A stretch of DNA of 10,796 nt from Anaerolineales bacterium (GCA_011772595.1 WVZH01000287.1:1-10796); one strand, 5' to 3'; numbered from the stretch's first letter, positions 1 through 6,760 are shown. Numbers and translations are program-made. Notes: a model not told the origin generated them from the sequence alone.

Positions 1-1
1 A

Positions 2-208
2 ACGGCGACCATCACCAGTCAATCACCCATCCCCAGTGTCTTTGATAGTTCAAGTGGTAAACAGGCGATCAGTATCATAGGTCGGGATACGGAGGTTGAG
101 GTGCTGGGGGAGAGCACCAACGAGGAAGGGGAGCTCTACTACTTAATTCGGGGCTTCGGGACAGAGGGCTGGATCGGAGCCGGTGACGTCACTTTTGAGG
201 CGCCCTAG
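2..208 (+). CDS. C-terminal fragment of a protein ending in a bacterial SH3-like domain (5' end outside window)
   Basis: The reading frame is open from the left edge and stops at TAG 206-208, giving 68 residues. The first ~20 are Ser/Thr/Pro-rich, as in a linker. The rest has the pattern of a bacterial SH3 repeat: an acidic V-E-V-L-G-E strand, then L-Y-Y-L-I-R, then G-T-E-G-W-I-G, matching the 'W/Y-Y-x-V-R ... G-x-x-G-W-V' signature. In known proteins such domains sit at the end of extracytoplasmic proteins and bind peptidoglycan or other surface ligands. The start, signal peptide and any catalytic domain lie outside the window, so the full protein's role cannot be stated. An intrinsic terminator about 50 bases downstream indicates this is the last gene of its transcript. 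The SH3 call is moderately sure; the frame itself is sure. Confidence 0.7.
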   Translation, partial: TATITSQSPIPSVFDSSSGKQAISIIGRDTEVEVLGESTNEEGELYYLIRGFGTEGWIGAGDVTFEAP

Positions 209-234
209 ATAGGACACTGCAGGAGCGCACAGCA

Positions 235-258
235 ATACCTGGAGGGTTAAGCAGGTAT
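235..258 (+). other. Small stem-loop ahead of the terminator
   Basis: ATACCT (235-240) pairs perfectly with AGGTAT (253-258) around a 12-base loop. It lies between the stop codon of the SH3 gene and the terminator stem at 260. It may simply be part of the folded 3' end of the transcript. A six-pair AU-rich stem is not strong evidence of function. Confidence 0.3.
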
Positions 259-259
259 G

Positions 260-305
260 AGCACATGGGCGATGAGTACGTTGTGCGACCATGTGCTTTT
301 TATTT
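260..305 (+). terminator. Intrinsic (Rho-independent) terminator of the SH3-domain gene
   Basis: AGCACATGG (260-268) pairs perfectly with CCATGTGCT (289-297), a nine-base stem with a 20-base loop, followed at once by TTTTTATTT (297-305). Stem plus U-tract 52 bases after the stop codon is the classic intrinsic terminator arrangement. It separates the SH3 gene from the ABC permease genes. Confidence 0.8.
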
Positions 306-803
306 AGACCTGAGAGGAGCCAGACAAAGACACCTTTAACCGCGTCGCAGTTCTTTTCTTTCTTCCCACACATCATCGGTCATCGGTGTCGGAACGGTAG
401 CTCCTTTTACTTTTAACGACTGCTATTGATTTGAAGAATCTCGCATTGTCTGCATACCCTTCAGGGCTTGCGACAGTTTGAACGGCGGGAAAGAACTGGC
501 CAATTCATCGTGATCAGGGGTTTGACGAACGTCGCTCAGCCGAGGTTGAACCTGCATAGATCGCCTGGTGTATTCCATTTAGGCCTGCGTATGTTGCCAG
601 ATCATTCCCCTACGTGCTCCTGTCGAATGATACATGTTTTCACCCTTGCGTGATGGCATCATTTTGGGAGCGCGGATGCTGTGTATCGTCTTCGCCGCTT
701 TGAGGGGTCCAGTCCATCCGACGGAGAGGGACGCGAGGAATGGCGGTGATCGGTACGCCGATTATTGAGAATACCCAGCTGTCTGGGGGGGAAGGTGTGA
801 CGG
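306..803. other. Gene-free stretch of about 500 bases
   Basis: I find no convincing coding region, RNA gene or mobile element on either strand. Short open frames exist (for example 468-653 on +), but they lack a ribosome binding site, a recognisable motif or plausible composition. A tandem CATCGGT pair lies at 374-387. The position, between a terminator and an ABC permease gene, is where the promoter and leader of the permease operon should be, but I see no strong -35/-10 pair. In operons of this type a substrate-binding protein gene often occupies this place; no remnant of one is recognisable here. Confidence 0.6.
747..795 (+). promoter_or_regulatory. Two leader hairpins abutting the dppB ribosome binding site
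   Basis: Hairpin 1: bases 747-753 pair with 758-764 (seven pairs including one G-T) around a TACG tetraloop. Hairpin 2: CCCAG (774-778) pairs with CTGGG (783-787) around a four-base loop. The second stem runs into the purine-rich GGGGGGAAGG (786-795) that must serve as Shine-Dalgarno sequence for the ATG at 804. The 3' arm of hairpin 2 therefore overlaps the ribosome binding site, so translation could be tuned by folding. The pairings are seen directly; a regulatory role is inferred. Confidence 0.35.
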
Positions 804-1778
804 ATGGTTAGGTATATCACCCGGCGGTTCCTTGGATCGCTTCTCGTGCTTCTAGGTGTTGTGCTGTTCTCTTTCGTCATCATACGCGCCGCACCGGGTG
901 GCCCCTTCAGAGCTTCTGGCCGTGCAACAGTCATCCCGGCTCAACTCGAGGGTGAGCTTGAAAGACTATATGGATTAGACAAGCCCATCTATGAACAAGT
1001 CATCCTCTATCTTCGCAACGTGGCGCGAGGCGAATTGGGACCACTCTTTGCACGCAGTACGCAATCTGTGAGGGAGGTCATCTCGCAATCCTTGCCTGTT
1101 ACCCTGCAATTAGGGGCTTTATCTATTCTGTTAGGCTACCTTGTCGGAATTCCTGTAGGATCCTTGGCCGCGATCAAGCATAATACTATCGTCGATCACG
1201 CTGCAACGTTTACCGTTCTACTTGGATTATCGATTCCCAATCTGGTCCTCGGCCCTTTACTGATCCTCATTTTCGGGCTTCACCTCGATTGGCTTCCCTT
1301 TGGCACCTGGGGTGCTACGCCACCGTTTTTATTAGGCATCTTCCCGCGTTTGAGTGTGGACTTCTTTACTCATGCGGTTCTTCCGACGGTTACACTGGGC
1401 ACAGCTTTTTCAGCTAGTGTCACGCGCATCACGCGGGCAAGTCTGCTTGAAGTATTGACCAAAGACTATATCAATACCGCGCGCGCCAAAGGGTTGGCCG
1501 AACGAGCGGTCATGGCGAGGCATGCTTTAAGGAACTCGCTCATTCCCATCGTTACAATTTCTGGGCGGTATGTCGTCAATGTGCTCACGGGAGCCTTTAT
1601 TGTCGAACGGATTTTTGGACTTAATGGGCTTGCACGTCATTTCATCGATAGTGTTGTACGTTCAGAATACTTCTTGCTTACTGGATGTGTTTTGGCCATA
1701 TCCGTGTTGTTAATCACGACGAATTTCATTGTGGATATTCTTTATGCATTTATCGATCCCAGGATCCGATATCGATAA
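804..1778 (+). CDS. dppB: Peptide-type ABC transporter permease, OppB/DppB family
   Basis: Encodes 324 residues, the usual length for OppB/DppB permeases, which form one half of the inner-membrane channel of oligopeptide, dipeptide, nickel and related importers. Residues 1-10 (M-V-R-Y-I-T-R-R-F-L) and the following hydrophobic segment (11-28) match the family N terminus. A long external loop follows (about 30-95), with 'L-x-R-L-Y-G-L-D-K-P', then L-P-V-T-L-Q-L-G (98-104) at the start of the permease domain. The EAA-type coupling loop that contacts the ATPase is D-Y-I-N-T-A-R-A-K-G (221-230), followed by H-A-L-R-N-S-L-I-P. Further membrane spans lie near 104-125, 135-160, 190-205, 250-270 and 290-315. 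The ATG at 804 has a purine-rich Shine-Dalgarno sequence nearby. The next gene, encoding the partner permease, begins 54 bases after the stop. Substrate cannot be read from the permease alone, so the symbol marks the family only. Confidence 0.92.
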   Translation: MVRYITRRFLGSLLVLLGVVLFSFVIIRAAPGGPFRASGRATVIPAQLEGELERLYGLDKPIYEQVILYLRNVARGELGPLFARSTQSVREVISQSLPVTLQLGALSILLGYLVGIPVGSLAAIKHNTIVDHAATFTVLLGLSIPNLVLGPLLILIFGLHLDWLPFGTWGATPPFLLGIFPRLSVDFFTHAVLPTVTLGTAFSASVTRITRASLLEVLTKDYINTARAKGLAERAVMARHALRNSLIPIVTISGRYVVNVLTGAFIVERIFGLNGLARHFIDSVVRSEYFLLTGCVLAISVLLITTNFIVDILYAFIDPRIRYR

Positions 1779-1793
1779 TTTCATTGTTGATAT
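1722..1793 (+). repeat. 17-bp imperfect direct repeat spanning the dppB stop codon
   Basis: AATTTCATTGTGGATAT (1722-1738) recurs as AATTTCATTGTTGATAT (1777-1793), 16 of 17 bases identical, offset 55 bases. The first copy encodes N-F-I-V-D-I near the end of the DppB protein. The second copy begins inside the stop codon and, in a different frame, would encode the same six residues before a TAA at 1819-1821. This looks like a short duplication at the 3' end of dppB. Confidence 0.6.
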
Positions 1794-1832
1794 CCATCCG
1801 ATCACAATCAAGGACTTTTAAGGTTTCCTCTC

Positions 1833-3545
1833 GTGAGCCGATGGCCGAATAAATACGTTATTGGTCTGACAGGCAATATCGCTGCCGGTAAAAGCACCGT
1901 ACGCAAGATCTTGCAAGATCTTGGCGCATATGGCATCGATGCCAACGAACTGGCGCACCGGGCCATCGGTAAGGACGCGCCTGGATACGAACGCTTGGTA
2001 AGGACATTTGGTGAAAGTATCCTTGACGAGCATGGCCGTGTCGACTACGAGCATTTGTCAGCGCGCGTGCAAATCAACCCAAGCGCTGGGAAACAACTAC
2101 GTGAGATCATTCAGCCAATCATTTCGAAAGCTGTGGACTTGCTCGTCCAGCATGCAAAACAGGATATCGTGGTGATTGAGTCTACTAATTTACTCGAATA
2201 CGATATCGCGTTGGGTTGCGAGGCAATTTGGACGGTCTACGCTACTGCTGAACAACGTGTTGCTCGGCTGATGCGTGAGCACCATTTGTCTGAGACGGAG
2301 GCACATCAGCGCATCGATGCAGAATCTCCTATTGCTCCGAAATTGCGCTCTGCGGATATCGTGATTTTCAGCGACGGTTCGATTGAGCGTTTGCGCCAAA
2401 AGGTTGAAGCGGCTTGGTCGTTGGTCATCAATGCGGAGGCGATTGATGGTGCAGCGATCCCGATATCGACAGCAGAGGAAGTCGTATTGCCACCAAGTCG
2501 GCCGAGACCCATCGGGAAGAAGCGACGCCCACTTCTCGATCAATCAGTGGCAAAAGAGGCACGCAGCCCGCTCATTGATGTGTGGCGTACCTTTCGGCGA
2601 AATAAGGCCGCGATAGTGAGTGTCGCTGCACTAGCTATGATTATCCTCATGGCGGTTTTTGCCCCTTGGATCACTCCTTATGATTTCGATAAAGGTAGTT
2701 TGTCTGTAATGTACGCAAAACCAATGTCAGCGGTCACTCCTTCTGAACGGCTTCTCAAGGAGTGTCATTGGGCAGGAACTTTTTTGGAGCGAGGATGCTT
2801 CATCCACTTGGCCGGTTCTGATAGATTAGGGCGCGACATCTGGTCGAGGACGATCTATGGCGCTCGCGTCTCCCTTTCAGTAGCAGGAGTAGCAGCTGCC
2901 ACTTCGTTGATTATCGGCATGTTCATCGGCACGATCTCGGGCTTCGCCGGAGGCCGCCTCGATGAAGCCATCATGCGATTTGTTGATTTCCTCTATTCGT
3001 TGCCGATTTTCATGGCTGCAGTCGTCTTGCAGTTTTTTTTCCGTTCCTATCATTGGGCTCGGTATGGGGTAAGGGTAGATACTTTACTTGCAAATTTGGA
3101 TGTCGCTCTCGGGGGACTATTGTTCATTTTCCTTGCCATTGGCGGGCTCAGCTGGGTCGATACGGCACGCATGGCGCGAGGTCAGGTTTATGCGTTTAAG
3201 CAAATGGAATTCATTGAGGCCGCGCGTGTAGTTGGGGCCACAAATGAGCGCATTATCCTACGGCACTTGCTACCGAATATCATTGGCCCACTGCTCGTCG
3301 TCGAAACGCTCGCGATTCCGGGCTATATCTTTTTAGAGGCGGCCCTAAGTTTTCTTGGTGTGGGCATCATCCCTCCAACACCGAGTTGGGGCTCCATGAT
3401 CGGAACAGGTTACTCAGGTCTCCGATCCCATCCGCACCTTGTCGTCTTGCCCAGTATTGCCATAACCGTTTTGACTTTGTCCTTTAATTTCATAGGCGAT
3501 GGTTTGAGGGATGCTTTCGATACCACCTTGCGTGGCAAGGTATAG
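1833..3545 (+). CDS. Fusion protein: CoaE-like P-loop kinase domain + DppC/OppC ABC permease
   Basis: A single frame of 570 residues with two domains. Residues ~8-200 resemble dephospho-CoA kinase: Walker A G-L-T-G-N-I-A-A-G-K-S-T (11-22), G-I-D-A-N-E-L-A-H (34-42), F-G-E-S-I-L-D-E-H-G (59-68), R-L-M (145-147), R-I-D-A-E (160-164), ADIVI (174-178). Residues ~245-570 are a full OppC/DppC permease: cytoplasmic W-R-T-F-R-R-N-K (251-258), first span (259-280), G-S-D-R-L-G-R-D-I-W-S-R (328-339), EAA loop E-A-A-R-V-V-G-A-T (462-470), and F-L-G-V-G ... P-S-W-G (507-520). A proline- and basic-rich linker (~200-245) joins them. GTG 1833 is the only plausible start: an in-frame stop lies at 1788-1790 and no other usual start codon intervenes. 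A weak AAGG is at 1820-1823. No well-placed Shine-Dalgarno precedes an internal start near the permease part. OppC N termini are cytoplasmic, so the kinase-like domain would face the cytosol. Several residues typical of active CoaE are replaced. Domain calls are firm; the function of the N-terminal domain is not. Confidence 0.9.
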   Translation: MSRWPNKYVIGLTGNIAAGKSTVRKILQDLGAYGIDANELAHRAIGKDAPGYERLVRTFGESILDEHGRVDYEHLSARVQINPSAGKQLREIIQPIISKAVDLLVQHAKQDIVVIESTNLLEYDIALGCEAIWTVYATAEQRVARLMREHHLSETEAHQRIDAESPIAPKLRSADIVIFSDGSIERLRQKVEAAWSLVINAEAIDGAAIPISTAEEVVLPPSRPRPIGKKRRPLLDQSVAKEARSPLIDVWRTFRRNKAAIVSVAALAMIILMAVFAPWITPYDFDKGSLSVMYAKPMSAVTPSERLLKECHWAGTFLERGCFIHLAGSDRLGRDIWSRTIYGARVSLSVAGVAAATSLIIGMFIGTISGFAGGRLDEAIMRFVDFLYSLPIFMAAVVLQFFFRSYHWARYGVRVDTLLANLDVALGGLLFIFLAIGGLSWVDTARMARGQVYAFKQMEFIEAARVVGATNERIILRHLLPNIIGPLLVVETLAIPGYIFLEAALSFLGVGIIPPTPSWGSMIGTGYSGLRSHPHLVVLPSIAITVLTLSFNFIGDGLRDAFDTTLRGKV

Positions 3546-3666
3546 AAAGCAAAAGTTGGTGGTGAGTCACTGGCGTGCGCACTTACTTTGAAGGTTGTTA
3601 AATCTTGAGTTTCACGCCTTTGGCAGATTGTGGAAGTGTATGTGTGGGAGTATGAATAAACCTATC

Positions 3667-3696
3667 GTCCGCAGAGAATCGGACTCACAGGTGGAG
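3667..3696 (+). promoter_or_regulatory. Stem-loop and ribosome binding site ahead of the propeller lipoprotein gene
   Basis: GTCCG (3667-3671) pairs with CGGAC (3680-3684) around an eight-base loop. A GGTGGAG Shine-Dalgarno-like stretch (3690-3696) follows, 11 bases before the ATG at 3708. Spacing is long but acceptable. In the rest of the 162-base gap after the permease gene, GTGAGT (3562-3567) can pair with ACTTAC (3581-3586), but the U-run after it is only three bases, so I do not call a terminator. No clear promoter is visible. Confidence 0.35.
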
Positions 3697-3707
3697 ACTT
3701 CACAGCG

Positions 3708-5486
3708 ATGAAGAAACGAAGTAATTCTTGGGGCGTTTTGCGAGGTTCGCTCTTGTTAATCGTTGTAGCTTTAGCGGTTTCGGGATGCAGCGAGCCGCCT
3801 GGGCGCCTTTGGCTTAAAGCCCCTGGTTGGGGACGTGCAAAATATGTAGCGCACACTGCGGTAAACGATCCGGCGTCCATCGCCATCGACGATCTAGGAA
3901 GAATCTATCTGCTGGTCGTCGACCGCACTGAAGATCTTTATCGCCCGCGAGTGATCCAGTTAGATCGTCAATTAGAGCGTTTGTGGGAGCGGACGTACGA
4001 CCAGGCGCTGACAGCGATCGATCAACCGCGGATTCTCTGGAATGGTGAAGCACTTCAAGTATTCTGGATCAGTCGAAACAGCCTCTACTATTCCCAAACA
4101 CACCCTTCGGGAGATTATCTAGGCACCCCGGTCGTGATCTCGGGCGACATTCCCGTCGAAAGCTTCGATGTGGCATTCGATCCTGACCATGGCCTTACGG
4201 TGTGGTTTGCAGGTACGGAAGAGGTACCCGGTCTCTATGCCATGCCGCCAGGTCAATTAGCAGGCGCGCCCGAACTGGTCGATCCCCTCGGTTTGGCGCC
4301 AGGCATTCAATACGACGACCGCGGAGTACTGCACACCATCTGGTGGCATGACGATCTGGTTGGCAGTGATAATCGAATTTTCTACGGGGCATATCCTGGC
4401 GGTCGGTTTCAGCCGGGACGTGAGACGAACGTATATGAGGTTTATTTGCAGCCGTCGGATGGTTTCGAAGGTCCCTTCTTTGGAATTGATCAAGATCAGG
4501 CCTATATCCTTTGGACGCTAAGCATACGTACAGGTCTCAGAGCCGGGACCATTGAAGCGAGCTATCTTCATTTCCCGCTCTCCGAACCGACGATGGTTTC
4601 CCGGAGGCGTGTGGTCACTGTACCTGTAGATTTTGAGCTCGATTATCTTTCAATGGAAGGGGTTGAGCTGGACACGGGGGAGAGAGTATCTTTAACGGAT
4701 TCGATTGCAGGAAGGACATCCGTCGTCAGCAATATCGCAATTCAACCTGGGGTTGGTCAAGAATTAGCGATCGCGGGACGTGTGCGCGTAAATTACTTGA
4801 TGCGTAAAATGGAAAACCAGGTCGCGGTGATTTATTTTTCAAACGGATCCCCAATTTCCTATCAACTGCTAAGTTTTACTGCGACGATCTCTACAAATCC
4901 AGCCATCATCCGTGACGACCAAGGCTTCCTTTACTTCAGTTGGCTCGAGAAAATCGGCGAGAGCGGCCGTGCGGTTTATCTTACCAGCACTTCCCCTGAT
5001 ATCCGAAATTCGATCCGTTCCCTAACTCTGGAAGATGTTCGTTCCTTGAGTGTAGAAATCCTGTTCGGTATGCTCATGGGGGTGCTGATGACACCCTTTG
5101 CCGTGATATGGGTCATTGCGCCGATCATTGTCCTCGGCTTGACATACAAAATCAGGAGGGAACATGAGAGTCTAACAGGATTGGGGACGATGGTGAGTAT
5201 CATTTTGGCTTTACTTGCTTATTGGCTGAGCAAAGTCATTATCTTACCAACAATGTGGGACTATGTGCCCTTCTCGGGTTGGGTTCCGTTCATTCCGGAG
5301 GTCTTGAAAACCTCTCTACAGATCGTTGTGCCTCTGGCAATCGCAGTGATTGGCTTTGTCATTGCTTGGAATTATACTTATCGCCGCGAGCGTAATTCGG
5401 CGGTATTTTTTACTCTCCTTTATGTAGCTGTGGATGCCGTACTTACCATGGCAATTTATGGAGCTATCATCCTGGGGGCAATTTGA
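3708..5486 (+). CDS. Lipoprotein with propeller-like extracytoplasmic domain and C-terminal four-helix membrane domain (unknown function)
   Basis: I do not recognise a named family. The 592 residues begin with a lipoprotein signal: basic M-K-K-R, a hydrophobic core (15-24) and lipobox V-S-G-C with Cys27 as predicted lipidation site. Residues ~45-430 contain repeated blades of the pattern 'D-x-x-G-x-(hydrophobic)-x-x-x-W ... L-Y': D-D-L-G-R-I-Y-L-L-V (61-70), L-Q-V-F-W-I-S (116-122), L-T-V-W-F (163-167), D-D-R-G-V-L-H-T-I-W-W (203-213), A-Y-I-L-W-T (265-270), D-D-Q-G-F-L-Y-F-S-W (403-412). This spacing fits a sialidase- or PQQ-like beta-propeller. Four hydrophobic segments then follow (about 449-479, 491-513, 533-554, 565-592) with a basic cytoplasmic loop K-I-R-R (481-484). 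A lipidated N terminus combined with a C-terminal membrane bundle is uncommon. The next lipoprotein gene starts 57 bases on, with no terminator between, so the two may be co-transcribed. Confidence 0.75.
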   Translation: MKKRSNSWGVLRGSLLLIVVALAVSGCSEPPGRLWLKAPGWGRAKYVAHTAVNDPASIAIDDLGRIYLLVVDRTEDLYRPRVIQLDRQLERLWERTYDQALTAIDQPRILWNGEALQVFWISRNSLYYSQTHPSGDYLGTPVVISGDIPVESFDVAFDPDHGLTVWFAGTEEVPGLYAMPPGQLAGAPELVDPLGLAPGIQYDDRGVLHTIWWHDDLVGSDNRIFYGAYPGGRFQPGRETNVYEVYLQPSDGFEGPFFGIDQDQAYILWTLSIRTGLRAGTIEASYLHFPLSEPTMVSRRRVVTVPVDFELDYLSMEGVELDTGERVSLTDSIAGRTSVVSNIAIQPGVGQELAIAGRVRVNYLMRKMENQVAVIYFSNGSPISYQLLSFTATISTNPAIIRDDQGFLYFSWLEKIGESGRAVYLTSTSPDIRNSIRSLTLEDVRSLSVEILFGMLMGVLMTPFAVIWVIAPIIVLGLTYKIRREHESLTGLGTMVSIILALLAYWLSKVIILPTMWDYVPFSGWVPFIPEVLKTSLQIVVPLAIAVIGFVIAWNYTYRRERNSAVFFTLLYVAVDAVLTMAIYGAIILGAI

Positions 5487-5543
5487 TCTTGTCAGGTAAG
5501 TAGATTTACAGACTCCAAAAGATCCCTCCATTATCAAAGTAAC

Positions 5544-6746
5544 ATGTGGAAATCTATGCGAATAACAGCCAACACGAGTTGGATTGTACGGATACGATCG
5601 TTTCTTGCTTTTGCAGCACTTAGTTGGCTAATGGCTGCGTGTGGTACCAATGGGGAAAGTGTCGAACAAATTCCGGCCGATGAGCTCGTACACCTCGATG
5701 GTCTGAATGCCAGCTCTCAAATCGAACCGGCAGACGATATCTCGTTGATTCCGACACCACGTCCAAGAATGCTATGGGTAGGCGAATTGGTGCTGGCTGC
5801 CCCCTTCGATGCCGTACCGGCAATCTTTGCGAGTGAGGATCTGTTTTTAGATTCGGATGATGGCGACCTGGAGTGGGAGGATGATGAACCCGTTGTAGGG
5901 TTAGAAATCTTCGGGGATGCGCGTGCTTATCCTGTCAGCTTGCTCAGTTTGCATGAAATTGTAAACGATGTGGTCGGAGGGGAACCTGTCGCGATCACTT
6001 GGTGCCCTCTGTGTTACTCGAGTCTTGTCTTTGACCGAGTTGTGGATCAAACGCTCACCTTTGGCGTGTCGGGTTACCTCTATTACAACAACCTGGTGAT
6101 GTATGATCATCAAACGAACACCCTTTGGAGTCAAATGCTGGCACAAGGGATGAGGGGTGCGCTTCGGGGACGTCGCTTGGAACTTCTGCCTTCTGAATTG
6201 ACCACATGGGGTGCCTGGAAGGAAAGACATCCTGACACCCGAGTGCTCTCCGCCAAGCAGCTGGGAAGGCAAGCGGAAGATGTCATCGATCCGTATGGGG
6301 GTTACTACACAAGCGGGTATGCGGGAGTTACAGGGTGGAAGAATCCCGATGTCCGTTTGAAGGCGAAGGATCTGGTCGCAGGCGTAGTGTTGGGGCGAGA
6401 AGTTCGGGCCTATCCCGTAGCGACCATCCGTGAAACAAGAATGATCCAGGACGAATTGGGAACGACACCGTTATTGCTCGTTTATGACGAGCGACTTGGG
6501 ACCGTGCTTGTGTACCGACGCGACGTAGGCGATCGGACGCTGGTGTTTGACACTGGGAGCGCAGGTGTCACGATTCGCGATCTTGAGACGGGGACCGCTT
6601 GGGACCTGCGCACAGGAGAGGGGCTAGAGGGCCCGCTTGCCGGATCGAGGTTGGCACGGATCTCGGCTCCGCTTGTATTCTGGTTTGCATGGTCGGATAT
6701 TCACCCAGGCACGGAGATATTCCAGGAGCGTGCGCCGACCGATTGA
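5544..6746 (+). CDS. DUF3179-family lipoprotein
   Basis: Encodes 400 residues. The signal peptide has Arg residues (6, 17, 19), a hydrophobic core (20-30) and lipobox L-M-A-A-C with Cys33 as lipidation site. The mature part matches DUF3179: G-L-E-I-F-G-D-A-R-A-Y-P (119-130), H-E-I-V-N-D-V-V-G-G-E-P-V (137-149), then I-T-W-C-P-L-C-Y-S-S (151-160) with the typical Cys-Pro-Leu-Cys pair at 154 and 157. Next come F-G-V-S-G-Y-L-Y-Y-N-N-L-V-M-Y-D (173-188) and the L-W-S-Q motif (194-197). A second, weaker copy of the 'V-L-G-R-E-V-R-A-Y-P' element occurs at 282-291. The family is widespread in extracytoplasmic bacterial proteins, but its biochemical role is not established. The paired cysteines could bind a metal or form a disulfide; this is inference. 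No clear Shine-Dalgarno precedes the ATG at 5544; the in-frame ATG at 5556 (preceded by GGAAA) is an alternative that would still leave a complete signal peptide. Confidence 0.88.
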   Translation: MWKSMRITANTSWIVRIRSFLAFAALSWLMAACGTNGESVEQIPADELVHLDGLNASSQIEPADDISLIPTPRPRMLWVGELVLAAPFDAVPAIFASEDLFLDSDDGDLEWEDDEPVVGLEIFGDARAYPVSLLSLHEIVNDVVGGEPVAITWCPLCYSSLVFDRVVDQTLTFGVSGYLYYNNLVMYDHQTNTLWSQMLAQGMRGALRGRRLELLPSELTTWGAWKERHPDTRVLSAKQLGRQAEDVIDPYGGYYTSGYAGVTGWKNPDVRLKAKDLVAGVVLGREVRAYPVATIRETRMIQDELGTTPLLLVYDERLGTVLVYRRDVGDRTLVFDTGSAGVTIRDLETGTAWDLRTGEGLEGPLAGSRLARISAPLVFWFAWSDIHPGTEIFQERAPTD

Positions 6747-6760
6747 AGTTGGGGATGCTA

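Noticed and set aside
374..387. Tandem CATCGGT pair
   Set aside because: Only two seven-base copies, with no related copies elsewhere in the gap; not enough for an operator or repeat array.
468..653. Open frame of 61 codons on the + strand in the long gap
   Set aside because: No Shine-Dalgarno, a non-ATG start, irregular Arg/His/Cys-rich composition and no recognisable motif; best read as chance.
659..934. Open frame of 91 codons on the - strand
   Set aside because: It overlaps the start of the permease gene antisense, has arginine- and proline-rich shadow composition and no ribosome binding site.
2547..3545. Separate dppC gene starting at an internal GTG (2547), which would make the fusion only apparent
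   Set aside because: No properly spaced Shine-Dalgarno precedes it (a purine stretch at ~2514-2522 is about 25 bases away), and no stop codon separates the domains. Internal initiation remains possible but is not indicated.
3562..3589. Possible terminator after the fusion gene (GTGAGT/ACTTAC stem)
   Set aside because: The stem includes a G-T pair, has a 13-base loop and is followed by only three T residues.
5488..5543. Possible promoter or leaderless start before the DUF3179 gene (TTGTCA and TATCAA elements)
   Set aside because: The two elements are not correctly spaced, and TATCAA matches only four of six consensus bases; the gene may instead share a transcript with the upstream lipoprotein gene.
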